Assembly: GCA_035653615.1 (NCBI GenBank)
Contig: DASRBN010000037.1
Location: 249,736 to 313,735, forward strand
Direction of reading: 5' to 3'
Source of the DNA: Ktedonobacteraceae bacterium
Lineage (GTDB): Bacteria > Chloroflexota > Ktedonobacteria > Ktedonobacterales > Ktedonobacteraceae
DNA: 64,000 nt
Numbering within the stretch: position 1 is the stretch's first letter; each line of letters starts with the position of its first letter. Below the pieces are notes generated by a model. The model was not told where the DNA came from. It made no database searches and was given only the letters and a program-made list of their open reading frames with translations. Of the stretch, positions 26,229-35,075 are shown piece after piece. The position numbers were made by a program, and so were the translations under genes.

Positions 26229-27773
26229 ATGCGTGTATTTTTATTTGGTGTTGATGGCCTCACGTACCGTGTCCTGCATCCAATGATGGAGCGCGGCCTG
26301 TTGCCCAATTTTCAACGCCTGCGCGACGAAGGGGTTGAAGGCATCTTGAAATCAACGACGCCCCCCGTCACCCCTCCCGCGTGGACATCGATTGCTACCG
26401 GTCTCTCACCCTCCAAACATGGAATCTATGATTTCTGGGAATATGAGCAGTCAGAAAATGGACCCATCCCTCATGTTATGACGCATCGCAAAGGTGGCAA
26501 AGCCATCTGGAATGTCTTGAGCGACTGGGGCAAGCGGGTCGTCATCGCGAATGTCCCCATGACCTATCCGCCTGAGCCAGTCAATGGAATTATGCTGAGC
26601 GGCCTGATGGCCCCTGAGATGCAGGCCAACGTAACCTATCCCACCGCTTTGAAAGAAGAATTGCTGGCAGAAGTGCCGAAGTACCATATCGACATCAACC
26701 CAGCCGTCTCCTGCGGGCAGAGAGGCGATGTCTTCGTCGACGTATTGGAGATGACACGCCATCGCAATGCCATGTTGCGCCTGCTGCTCAAGAAGCCATG
26801 GGATTTCTTTTTCTTCGTCTATACCGGCGCTGATCGCATCCAGCACTTGCGCTGGGATGAGATTATGGCGTTCCATCCCATGGCCGTAGAGTATTACCAG
26901 ATGGTTGATGAGGGGTTGGGCATGGTGCTGGATGAATTAGGGCCTGAAGACATGCTCATGGTTGTCTCAGATCATGGCTTCCAGGGAGCCTCCCGCAAGT
27001 TTTACCTGCAGGAATATCTCTATCGTAACGGCTGGCTGCAAATGCAGGGCAGCAACCGCACGCGCGCGCAGCTCTTCGGCATGGTCAGAGCGATAGCACG
27101 ATCCTTGAACATACAAAAACCTGCCCGCCAGATATACCGCCGCCTGCGTCATAAGCAGATCGAAGCCCTGGCAAACGAGAATCATCCGGCCATCTTGCCC
27201 AAGATAGACTGGGCAAAATCGCGCGCCTGGGTTCAATCCACATCGGGTGAGCTTGCCGGCTATGCCGATATCTTCTTCCACGACTCTGTCACCGAGGAAG
27301 AGATTGAGGAACTGACGAAAGCCTTGAAAGACCTGCGCGACCCTCTGAATGACCAACCGCTGGTGATAGAAGCGCATCGTGAAGACGCCTTTGGCAACGG
27401 TCCTTTTGCGCCCGCTCAGCGCCACCTCGTCATCCTATCCGGCGAGAACACCTCCATCTACACACAATTGGGGCGCATATCCCTCTGGGAAACGCGTGGT
27501 AATGGGCATGATGTATCAACCGGCATTCACCATCCCGATGGCATCGTCTACCTGTATGGCGCGGGCGTCAAAAAGGGCACGACGATAGCTCCGACCCATA
27601 TCTACCAGGTCGTTCCGACCATCTTGACCGCCATGGGCGTACCGCTTCCAGAAGATCTGGATGGCAAACCCATGGAGGAACCGTTCGAGAAGCAACTCAC
27701 CGCCGGTGCAGGAACTGGCGGCAGCGAACTGGTGAAGCAGAAGCTGAAGAAGTTGGCGGCGCGATCCTCATAG
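26229..27773 (+). CDS. Type I phosphodiesterase/alkaline-phosphatase-superfamily enzyme
   Basis: A 514-residue, apparently complete enzyme. Metal ligand and nucleophile motifs are in order: FLFGVDGLTYRVL (first Asp), TTPPVTPPAWTSIATG (Thr nucleophile region), YTGADRIQHLRW (Asp and His), VVSDHGFQGAS and the late HDVSTGIHHPDG. The family hydrolyses phosphodiester, phosphonate or related bonds, and some members transfer phospho-groups to glycans. No signal peptide is seen, so it acts in the cytoplasm. Within this locus it may modify or recycle polymer precursors. GAAAGGGAG lies about ten bases before the ATG. Confidence 0.88.
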   Translation: MRVFLFGVDGLTYRVLHPMMERGLLPNFQRLRDEGVEGILKSTTPPVTPPAWTSIATGLSPSKHGIYDFWEYEQSENGPIPHVMTHRKGGKAIWNVLSDWGKRVVIANVPMTYPPEPVNGIMLSGLMAPEMQANVTYPTALKEELLAEVPKYHIDINPAVSCGQRGDVFVDVLEMTRHRNAMLRLLLKKPWDFFFFVYTGADRIQHLRWDEIMAFHPMAVEYYQMVDEGLGMVLDELGPEDMLMVVSDHGFQGASRKFYLQEYLYRNGWLQMQGSNRTRAQLFGMVRAIARSLNIQKPARQIYRRLRHKQIEALANENHPAILPKIDWAKSRAWVQSTSGELAGYADIFFHDSVTEEEIEELTKALKDLRDPLNDQPLVIEAHREDAFGNGPFAPAQRHLVILSGENTSIYTQLGRISLWETRGNGHDVSTGIHHPDGIVYLYGAGVKKGTTIAPTHIYQVVPTILTAMGVPLPEDLDGKPMEEPFEKQLTAGAGTGGSELVKQKLKKLAARSS

Positions 27774-27783
27774 AATGCTTTTC

Positions 27784-27857
27784 TAGTAGAGTGTAGAGCA
27801 AATTACTCCGGCACTCCCACTCGGGAGTGCCGGAGTAATTTGCTCTACACTCTACTA
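27784..27857. repeat. Perfect inverted repeat with 35-bp arms
   Basis: Arms 27784-27818 and 27823-27857 are exact reverse complements with a four-base loop. It starts ten bases after the phosphodiesterase stop. The stem would block polymerase or stabilise the transcript, and the perfect identity of the arms suggests recent origin or ongoing repair. The sequence differs from families A to C. Confidence 0.9.
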
Positions 27858-27869
27858 CCCATCAGTTAT

Positions 27870-27881
27870 GAAACCTTAACC
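27870..27881 (+). promoter_or_regulatory. TTAACC-type motif before the flippase gene
   Basis: GAAACCTTAACC, identical to the minus-strand copy at 6844-6855. It lies 238 bases upstream of the flippase start. Confidence 0.4.
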
Positions 27882-28118
27882 TGAAGCTGCCGATTATTAC
27901 CAGAGTGCAACAGCAAATCCGTAAGCCAATTACGGCGCGGATGATACAGTAAGGAATGGAAGACCTGTAAATTCGTCGGGGAGAACATTCCAATTCTCTC
28001 GTGTGGAAAGAATTGCCAACAATTGAAGCGCGGAATGGCGATTGTGTTGGTTGGGCTGAAACAATCCGGTTGACGCAATTAGAGAAGGCGATAGAAGCAT
28101 AAGGCGGAATATTTGCGC

Positions 28119-30035
28119 ATGAGTAACCAGCTTGAACAAAAACCTGGAACCCTGCCACAGAAGCAACTGCACCGGCTGCGGCTGCTTCCGATTGTAGAGT
28201 TTCTTGATGATGAGGTTACGTTGAAGATGCCTGCGTTCAATGGATTGCACCAGCACGTGGACATGATGCCCACCCCTCTCATGGGTCTGGAACAATGGGA
28301 GGCTGAGCAGCTATTAGCGCCTCGCCGCCCGGCGCAAGTGAAGTCGCCGGACAAAATAAGCGATGACCCTGATTTTGAGAAGCTCAGCACCATTCCCATG
28401 ATGGTGCTGAAAGATATCGCGAAGAAGCAGGGGCAATCATCGCCTGAGATGCAATCGGAGATTTCGGGAGCGGCCAGCAATGCTGCCGTTGTCGGCCTGG
28501 GCAATGTCGTCGGCTTCATCTTCAAGTACGGTAACAACCTGCTGATACAGCGTTCGCTGGGAGCCGTCAATTTCGGCCTCTATTCGGTCAGCCTCTCTAT
28601 CGTCACACTGGTTGCCTCCATCGTAGACCTCGGCCTCGATAATGCCATGATCCGCTACATCGCTATCTATAAAGGCAAACAGCAGTCGCATCTGATGCGC
28701 AACCTGTCCCTGTTTTGCTCAGTTATGGTCAGTATAACGGGCATGCTAGGAGCATTCTTCGTCCTGTTTTTTGGACCCTGGTTAAGCGCTCTCTTTCATA
28801 AGCCCACCACAGCTCCTATCCTGTTGATTATGGCGCCAATCGTTCCCGTTACCTGTTTGCAAAACGTCTGGATCGGTGGGTTGCAGGGCCTCAAAGAGTT
28901 CAAGCGGCGTGTCTTTGTGCAGCGCTTTTTAGTGCCCCTCGTCGTATTCCTGTTGATGCTCGTCGTTGCCGCCTTCTTCCCCAATATCACCTGGGTTGCC
29001 GTTATCACGTTCATCAGTGTGATGCTCAGCGCGGTCATCAATCTGTACTTCCTTTTTCGCGCCGTCAATCGTGCCGATAAGCAAAAAGCACTCCAGGAGC
29101 AGCACAGGTACTATGAAATACGCACCTGGCTGGGCTTTGCTATTCCCAATTTCCTGACCCAGGTCATCAATACCGTCCTGGATTCGGTAGACACGCTCTT
29201 GCTCGCTTTCTTTGTGCCGGCCCTTGCCATTGGACAATATGCCGCGGCCATCAAGATTAGTGGCTTTATCCTCTTGCCGATGGTTTCCTTGAACGTGATG
29301 TTCTCACCAACCATCGCCGAACTGCATGCCAGGGGTGAAAATAAAAAACTGGCGGCCATGTTCAAAGTGGTGACGCACTGGACGATTACGCTCTCCCTGC
29401 CGGTCTTTATCATAGCCATCATCTTCTCTGTCCCATTGCTCGGCCTTTCCGGTCCCAGCTTTGTGCCGGCCTGGCCATTGCTGATCGCGTTATCCACCGG
29501 CTACATGGTCAGCGCCGCAGCCGGGGCAGTCGGCAATGTCTTATTGATGACCGGTCATCAAAGATACTCGCTCTTCAACTCGCTCGCGGTAGTTGCTCTG
29601 AATGTTGTACTGGGTATCATCCTGACGTCGAGATATGGCGCGATGGGAACTGCCATCAGCACCGGGCTGGCTATTGCCGTAGTAAATATCATTCGCCTGG
29701 TTGAGGTGCGCTTCTTACTCAAAATGCATCCCTATCGCTGGCGCATGTTCAAACCTTTAGCCGCGGGGGCAATCAGCGCCGCGCTCGTAGGTATATTGCT
29801 CTACTTGCTCGGCCTCACTCATTTTGCTCTGCACGTCGGCAAATATACGCTTTCAGTGCAACTTGCCTTAATTCCAGTATTCCTGCTCTGTTATTTCCGG
29901 TTGATCGGACTGTTTAAGATCAGTCCTGAAGATAAAATCGTCGTGGATCGATTGCGCAAGCGTTTTGGGCGCGGCAAAGGTAAGAAAAAAGGCGGACGTG
30001 GCGGAAAACAAGGACTTGTAAGGGCGTTCCCTTGA
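28119..30035 (+). CDS. Wzx-like flippase (polysaccharide biosynthesis membrane protein)
   Basis: A 638-residue MOP-superfamily transporter with about 14 hydrophobic segments from residue 125 on (ASNAAVVGLGNVVGFIFKYG, GAVNFGLYSVSLSIVTLVAS and on). It should flip the lipid-linked repeat unit across the membrane for the polymerase. The 120-residue hydrophilic N-terminal extension is unusual and has no known motif. The C-terminal tail is Lys/Gly-rich. The last codons and the TGA stop come from a family B repeat, so the original end was replaced. ATG 28119 gives the start MSNQLEQ; a GCGGA site is about 11 bases upstream. Confidence 0.9.
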   Translation: MSNQLEQKPGTLPQKQLHRLRLLPIVEFLDDEVTLKMPAFNGLHQHVDMMPTPLMGLEQWEAEQLLAPRRPAQVKSPDKISDDPDFEKLSTIPMMVLKDIAKKQGQSSPEMQSEISGAASNAAVVGLGNVVGFIFKYGNNLLIQRSLGAVNFGLYSVSLSIVTLVASIVDLGLDNAMIRYIAIYKGKQQSHLMRNLSLFCSVMVSITGMLGAFFVLFFGPWLSALFHKPTTAPILLIMAPIVPVTCLQNVWIGGLQGLKEFKRRVFVQRFLVPLVVFLLMLVVAAFFPNITWVAVITFISVMLSAVINLYFLFRAVNRADKQKALQEQHRYYEIRTWLGFAIPNFLTQVINTVLDSVDTLLLAFFVPALAIGQYAAAIKISGFILLPMVSLNVMFSPTIAELHARGENKKLAAMFKVVTHWTITLSLPVFIIAIIFSVPLLGLSGPSFVPAWPLLIALSTGYMVSAAAGAVGNVLLMTGHQRYSLFNSLAVVALNVVLGIILTSRYGAMGTAISTGLAIAVVNIIRLVEVRFLLKMHPYRWRMFKPLAAGAISAALVGILLYLLGLTHFALHVGKYTLSVQLALIPVFLLCYFRLIGLFKISPEDKIVVDRLRKRFGRGKGKKKGGRGGKQGLVRAFP

Positions 30036-30080
30036 GGTCGCCCTCCAATTTGAGCAGGCGTACCCCGGTGGTCGCCCGTA
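30018..30080. repeat. Repeat family B, double copy overlapping the flippase stop
   Basis: GTAAGGGCGTTCCCTTGAGG with TCGCCC, then a second half ending GGTGGTCGCCCGTAG. The TGA of the flippase gene is within the first half. Confidence 0.6.
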
Positions 30081-30096
30081 GAAAGGTTCAAGCTCC

Positions 30097-31209
30097 GTGA
30101 GGAACAACATCTGGTTTCTGCCCAAGAAACCCGGTATGCAACGTATGCTTTTCCATGCTATCAATCATTCAGGTCTTGGTCATCTTAATCGCTCGATAGC
30201 GGTGGCGCAATGGCTAAAAGCTGGTATTCCGAATTTGCAGGTGCTATTCCTCATCGAAGGCGGTGAGAATTTCATTACTCCTACCGGCCTTCCGTGGATT
30301 ATGGTACCCGGCCATAATCAGGCCAGCGAAAATGAGAATTGCGAACAGATTACACGCAACATTCTCAACGTGTTCCAACCCGATGTCATGATGCATGAAA
30401 CGGTGTTACATGAGCCGATCCATCGAGCGGTGCGCGATGCGGGTGTCAAGGAAGCCCTGATGGCCAACGTCGGTGGTCTATTACGTGATGAACTTACCCA
30501 TTCCTTAGACAGGATGAATGAACTGGACCTGTTGATCGTCTTGCAGCAAAGACAGGAAGTAGCGCCTGAAGATCAGGCGCTCATCGATCAATTTACCGGT
30601 AAAACCTTGTTCGCCGGCCCGCTGGTGCGGCAGAAAGATCGCTTTGCCGGAGATGCCCTGCGCAAAAAGCTCCACCTCGCGGAGGCAGACCAGGCCATTT
30701 TGCTGACCTTTGGAGGTGGCGGATACAATCTCACGGGAGAATTGCTCGCCAATACGCTGGCAGCAAGATCGGCTATCCTGGAGCAGTATCCGCGAGCAAA
30801 ACTTATCGTCATTACAGGGCCATATTTTAGCGGCGAATTGCCTGCGGAGGATGATTTTGTCTGCTATGCCAGCCGCTTTGAGCCATTTCTGACCGATTAT
30901 CTCAATATTGCCTCGGCGGTCGTGTGCATGGCCGGTTATAGTACTGTCAATGAGATAGCGGCCTCCGGTGTACCCGCGGTTTGCGTGCCCGCTGCCGAAG
31001 CCGATGACCAGGTCGGAGCAGGGAATATGGAAGAATACGCTCTGCGTTTCCCCAATATTCGTATAGGCTCCACTGCTACCGGGGATCTCGCGCAGCAGGT
31101 CATAAGTGCCCTGGGACGAGAGCGTGACCTCTCCGTCACGCAGGAATTTGCTCGCAGGGCAACGGCGGCTGCCGCAAGCATCGTTGACGAAATAAAAACT
31201 CTTTTTTGA
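30097..31209 (+). CDS. GT-B glycosyltransferase, family 28-like (MurG-like)
   Basis: A 370-residue protein with the acceptor-domain start LFHAINHSGLGHLNRSIAVA and a C-terminal donor domain with ILLTFGGGGYNLTGELL, the Gly-rich loop of family 28 enzymes, and VVCMAGYSTVNEIAASGVP, which binds the nucleotide. It probably transfers a hexosamine or similar sugar. The family includes MurG and diacylglycerol glucosyltransferases, but identity is too low to name it. The GTG at 30097 has AAAGG nine bases upstream; an ATG at 30136 is possible. Confidence 0.82.
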   Translation: MRNNIWFLPKKPGMQRMLFHAINHSGLGHLNRSIAVAQWLKAGIPNLQVLFLIEGGENFITPTGLPWIMVPGHNQASENENCEQITRNILNVFQPDVMMHETVLHEPIHRAVRDAGVKEALMANVGGLLRDELTHSLDRMNELDLLIVLQQRQEVAPEDQALIDQFTGKTLFAGPLVRQKDRFAGDALRKKLHLAEADQAILLTFGGGGYNLTGELLANTLAARSAILEQYPRAKLIVITGPYFSGELPAEDDFVCYASRFEPFLTDYLNIASAVVCMAGYSTVNEIAASGVPAVCVPAAEADDQVGAGNMEEYALRFPNIRIGSTATGDLAQQVISALGRERDLSVTQEFARRATAAAASIVDEIKTLF

Positions 31210-31250
31210 TCTCGCTGTTTAGAAAAATAGAAAAGAGAAGGATAGAGCAT

Positions 31251-32027
31251 ATGAGTGAAGCTATTATTCCCCAGGAGCATGCAAAAATACAACATGTGAT
31301 CGCTGTCATGAGCGGCAAAGGGGGCGTCGGGAAATCTCTGATTACCGCTCTGCTGGCCATTGCGCTGAGACGGCAGGGGCTACAGGTCGGCATTCTGGAT
31401 GGCGACCTCACCGGTCCGAGCATTGTGAGCATGTTTGGTCCCGAAATCCAACTTTCTGTGACCGGTGATGGTAGCATTGAACCACTAGTAAGCGAGGAAG
31501 GGCTGAAAATTATGTCCATGAGCCTGTTCCTGGAGAATGAAGCAGACCCGACTGTATGGCAGGGATCAATGCTTGCCAGCGCTTTTAAACAATTCTATAG
31601 CGAAGTAGCCTGGGGCGAGCTTGATTACTTGCTGGTCGATGTGCAATCCGGCACATCTGATGTGCCCATGACTATTTTGCGATCACTTCCATTAGATGGT
31701 GTCGTTATCGTCTCATCTCCACAGGTGCTGGCCACGACTGTGGCGAAGAAGACGATCAATATGGTTCATCAATTCCATGTCCCGATGCTTGGCATCGTAG
31801 AAAACATGGCCTATTTTATGGCACCAGGAGAAGAGTATTGCGAGATCTTTGGCTCCGGCCATGCATCCGAACTGGTCTCATTAGCCAACGCTTCTCTATT
31901 AGGGCAATTGCCCCTTGATCCCAAACTGGGCGTGCTCGCCGACACCGGCCACATTGAAGAGTATCATTCGCAGGCCTATGAAGCTTTAACGGCAAACTGG
32001 CTCAAGGCGCTCAAGATCGAGCAGTAG
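31251..32027 (+). CDS. Mrp/NBP35-type P-loop ATPase lacking the metal-site cysteines
   Basis: A 258-residue ATPase. The deviant Walker A is VMSGKGGVGKSLITALLA (about 20-37), followed by VGILDGDLTGPSIVSMFG, LDYLLVDVQSGTSD (Walker B) and MLGIVENMAYFMAPGEE. Mrp proteins normally carry a Cys-x-x-Cys pair right after that last motif to bind an Fe-S cluster; here only YCEIFG follows, with one Cys. It may therefore be a regulatory or localising ATPase rather than a cluster carrier. AAGGA lies nine bases before ATG 31251. It follows the family-28-like gene by 41 bases and is probably in its operon. Confidence 0.85.
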   Translation: MSEAIIPQEHAKIQHVIAVMSGKGGVGKSLITALLAIALRRQGLQVGILDGDLTGPSIVSMFGPEIQLSVTGDGSIEPLVSEEGLKIMSMSLFLENEADPTVWQGSMLASAFKQFYSEVAWGELDYLLVDVQSGTSDVPMTILRSLPLDGVVIVSSPQVLATTVAKKTINMVHQFHVPMLGIVENMAYFMAPGEEYCEIFGSGHASELVSLANASLLGQLPLDPKLGVLADTGHIEEYHSQAYEALTANWLKALKIEQ

Positions 32028-32349
32028 TTCGAACAGGGCGCCAGAATTTCTTGATAGAGGCAGAGATTCTTCGCTTCGCTCAGAATGACATGGCAGGGCA
32101 TGTCATTCTGAGCGAGTGAGTCGAAGCCCTGAGCGAAGCGAACGGGGCAGAATCTGCCAGCATGAACCTCCGAATCGGGTTGGAATAGGAAATCAGGAGG
32201 ATTTTCGTTCTCGCCCGTTTTCCATCCTTCCAGAAAGATGGAATTTGAAACGAGGGGACTTAGGGGTAATAATCTCTAAGTGGATATTGGGAGTGGTTCC
32301 CATAATGACCTCCCATTATCCTGAATCAAATTGATGGAGTAAGTAATCA
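32028..32349. other. Gene-free stretch with a family A repeat
   Basis: Beyond the repeat at 32062-32158 I see only the ribosome site (GATGGAG) of the next gene and a short GAGGGGACTTAGGGG-type purine tract. No promoter could be placed. Confidence 0.4.
32062..32158. repeat. Palindromic repeat family A, rearranged copy
   Basis: The left arm AGATTCTTCGCTTCGCTCAG is intact. The right arm begins CATGTCATTCTGAGCGA but is then interrupted by about 30 bases with a partial duplication (GCCCTGAGCGAAGCGAAC) before ending in CAGAATCTG. Confidence 0.75.
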
Positions 32350-34602
32350 ATGCGGACAGTAAAACGAATTTGTATCATCGTATCTATCGTTGCGCTTTTA
32401 GGGTTAAGCAGCTGGTACCTGCTTCCCTCTACTATTTTCCGTAATGCGCGTGCATCTGGCCCACTGGCCGGAACGCCAACTGCGACCCCGACTGCGACCG
32501 CAACGCCAGTACCTACAACACCGATCAAGTACATCGTGGTCCTGATGATGGAAAACCGCACCTTCGATAATCTGTTTGGGCGCTTTCCCGGGGCCAATGG
32601 CGTTACCCTGCCTCAGGCCACCGACCCGGTCTACAGAGATTTTGACCACCAGGGGCCTCCTGTACTCGCCGCTATTGATGGTGGCAAAATGGATGAATTC
32701 CCCGCGCGCGGCCAGGTCCAATATACCCAGGCGGATATCCCCAATTATTGGAGTTATGCCCAGCATTATGGGCTTGGCGATAATTTCTTTACTTCTGTGG
32801 CCTCCAGCAGTACGCCAAACCACATAGCGATGGTCGCCGCACAGAGCGGGGGGCTTGATACATCGGTGACCGTCAAGGGTGGCACCTTCGTCAAAGGTGG
32901 ATGTAAGACGACGCAAAACAACATTGCATACTCCCGGCATCCCGATACCAATACCGGCTATTTTGGCTATGGCTGTTACAACATCAACAGCATACCGCAG
33001 GAACTGGACGCAGCAGGAATCAGCTGGCGCTATTATAATGGCAATCCCACCTGGGATGGCCCCGGCTACATCCAGGATGTCGCATACTCGAAGAACCTGG
33101 TGAGCAATTCAAACCAGTTTCTTAGCGATGTGAAGCATGGAAAAATGGCCGCTGTGAACTGGCTTATCCCGCCCACCAGTGACCAGAGCGATCATCCGCC
33201 CCACTCGTTGTTGGCGGGTCAGGATTATGTGACGAGTGTAGTCAATACTGTCATGCAGAGCCAATACTGGGCCAATACCGCCATCTTCGTCACCTGGGAT
33301 GATTGGGGCGGCTTTTATGACCATGTCGTACCGCCTACGATAGATGGGCTGGGTTTAGGCCCGCGCACCCCGCTGCTCGTCATCTCGCCCTATGCGAAGC
33401 CCGGCTATATCTCGCATCAACTGGGAGAGTTCTCCTCTTTCGATAAGTTCATCGAGGCAGATTATAACCTGCCCAGCCTGGGCCAGCGCGATTCACTTCC
33501 GCAGATAAGCAACCTGATGGATTACTTTGACTTCCAAAGCCCACCACAGCCTCCGCTGATCCTCAATATGCTTCCCTATTCCAGAATGATCCACGTGATT
33601 GCCACAGCAGGTGGAGGTCACACACATCTACCCTATATCGCCGGTTGTATTACTCCCACGCAGGGCGATGTCAACACCGTCTACCATTTTGATATTGCCT
33701 ACACGTCCAATTCTTCTCCCACCGAATCGGTCGTCACAATTGACGGCGTCAACTACCAGATGAACGACCTCGGAAAACTGCCGAGCAACGGGGGAGAGCT
33801 CTACGATTACGCCACAAAGTTAGCGCTCGGTACCCATCAATTTAGCTTTACTTTTTCGGATGGCAAAACGACCGCCACCATTCCTGACAATAATACCCAG
33901 TTCACAGGCCCATACGTGGAAACGTTCGATCTCACCACCAGTATATCCACGAATATCGCCACATTTGGTTCCACAGTCACCTATACCACCAAATATGTTT
34001 CACCGACGAATACTCCGCCCACCCTTGAGGAAATCGACATTGATGGCATTCCCTACCAGATGACCTCTGATGGGTCAACCAACTATAAAGCCGGTGTCAA
34101 ATACACCTATAGCACGAAGAGTCTTTCCGTCGGTGAGCATTACTATCGCGTGCGGTTCGACGATAGTAACAATGGCTCCGACCTTGTCATTCAGGAGGGC
34201 AACTCAACCCCTGATATAACTCCGATCTGGTTGTCAAAGTCTTCGGTCAGCCCGACCTCCGGTACCGGTTCAACCGTCTTTACCTACCAGACAACCTACC
34301 TGGATACGTCGAACGAACCTCCAACGCAGGCGATCCTGTTCGTAGACAAAACCCATGCCTATCCCATGACCTATGTCTCCGGTTCATATAACACAGGCGC
34401 AATCTACCAGGCGACTGTAAGTGGCCTCTCGGACGGGAAACACACCTTCTTCTTCTACTTTGCGGACGCTCAGAGTCAATGGGCCGATCCCATCACGAAC
34501 CTCTATTCCGGCCCCGACGTAGGACCAAATGCTCATGCCATTGCTCCTGGAACGCAGATCAACACCGATCCAACAACAGGCGATGGTGAGGATGATAGTT
34601 AG
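32350..34602 (+). CDS. Secreted phosphoesterase (phospholipase C/acid phosphatase family) with beta repeats
   Basis: A 750-residue exported protein. A signal or anchor helix (about 8-26) precedes a Thr/Ala/Pro linker. The phosphoesterase domain carries [20 protein letters not shown] (from about 58), [31 protein letters not shown] and [16 protein letters not shown], the conserved blocks of the family that cleaves phospholipids or phosphate esters. From about residue 430 there are three successive beta-rich repeats, each with a D-G-x-x-Y-x-M core ([28 protein letters not shown]), likely cell-wall or polymer binding. The ATG has GGAG nine bases upstream. Whether it belongs to the polysaccharide operon or was added at its edge is not clear. 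Confidence 0.87.
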   Translation: MRTVKRICIIVSIVALLGLSSWYLLPSTIFRNARASGPLAGTPTATPTATATPVPTTPIKYIVVLMMENRTFDNLFGRFPGANGVTLPQATDPVYRDFDHQGPPVLAAIDGGKMDEFPARGQVQYTQADIPNYWSYAQHYGLGDNFFTSVASSSTPNHIAMVAAQSGGLDTSVTVKGGTFVKGGCKTTQNNIAYSRHPDTNTGYFGYGCYNINSIPQELDAAGISWRYYNGNPTWDGPGYIQDVAYSKNLVSNSNQFLSDVKHGKMAAVNWLIPPTSDQSDHPPHSLLAGQDYVTSVVNTVMQSQYWANTAIFVTWDDWGGFYDHVVPPTIDGLGLGPRTPLLVISPYAKPGYISHQLGEFSSFDKFIEADYNLPSLGQRDSLPQISNLMDYFDFQSPPQPPLILNMLPYSRMIHVIATAGGGHTHLPYIAGCITPTQGDVNTVYHFDIAYTSNSSPTESVVTIDGVNYQMNDLGKLPSNGGELYDYATKLALGTHQFSFTFSDGKTTATIPDNNTQFTGPYVETFDLTTSISTNIATFGSTVTYTTKYVSPTNTPPTLEEIDIDGIPYQMTSDGSTNYKAGVKYTYSTKSLSVGEHYYRVRFDDSNNGSDLVIQEGNSTPDITPIWLSKSSVSPTSGTGSTVFTYQTTYLDTSNEPPTQAILFVDKTHAYPMTYVSGSYNTGAIYQATVSGLSDGKHTFFFYFADAQSQWADPITNLYSGPDVGPNAHAIAPGTQINTDPTTGDGEDDS

Positions 34603-34620
34603 GCAAGGGTAAGTCAAAGC

Positions 34621-34661
34621 GAGGATGGCCGGCATTATCCTTCGACATGCCGACCATCCTC
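34621..34661 (+). terminator. Hairpin downstream of the phosphoesterase gene
   Basis: GAGGATGGCCGGCAT at 34621-34635 pairs with 34647-34661 with one mismatch. No T-run follows, so termination efficiency is uncertain. Confidence 0.5.
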
Positions 34662-34916
34662 ACCTGTTTCCTGCGACAAAAGTGACTTTCCTGGGCAGAC
34701 CATTATCTTATACAAGATAACATGGTTCAGGATGCGATCCGCAGGTGAGCCATGACAAAGCTTGCTGCAATATAGTACTATCAGGTACCTGAACCCGATA
34801 GCCCGTCTCTGTCTCAGCTCAATTGTGGCCGCTCGTCTCAGCTGATTGTTTGACTTAAGCCTGGTTGTATGTGATATACTCTGCGGGGTGTGATATTTCT
34901 ATTTTGCCGCATAAAG

Positions 34917-34946
34917 TTGGTATTGTGGCGTTTAGTGTGCTACAAT
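34917..34946 (+). promoter_or_regulatory. Candidate promoter for the sensor kinase gene
   Basis: TTGGTA and TACAAT are separated by 18 bases. Position about 130 bases before the kinase start is reasonable; the -35 is weak. Confidence 0.35.
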
Positions 34947-35019
34947 AGATAACTATGTTGTCCGGCTTATTCTTCTACGGCGCTACAGACGTTGAGAGAG
35001 CAGTCTGATTGTAGCCCTT

Positions 35020-35047
35020 GTAGGGACAGCGCCCGATGTCTGTCCTC
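35020..35047. repeat. Repeat family C, single copy
   Basis: GTAGGGACAGCGCCCGATG then TCTGTCCTC, in the untranslated leader of the kinase gene. Confidence 0.55.
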
Positions 35048-35075
35048 ATTGCTGAAAGAGGTTTAGGGAGCATAG

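Larger units (their letters stand above)
34603..35075. other. Gene-free stretch: hairpin, candidate promoter, family C copy
   Basis: This 473-base stretch contains a hairpin after the phosphoesterase gene (34621-34661), a possible promoter at 34917-34946 and a family C copy at 35020-35047. A second -35/-10-like pair, TTGACT at 34850 and TATACT at 34875, has a long 19-base spacer. Confidence 0.45.
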
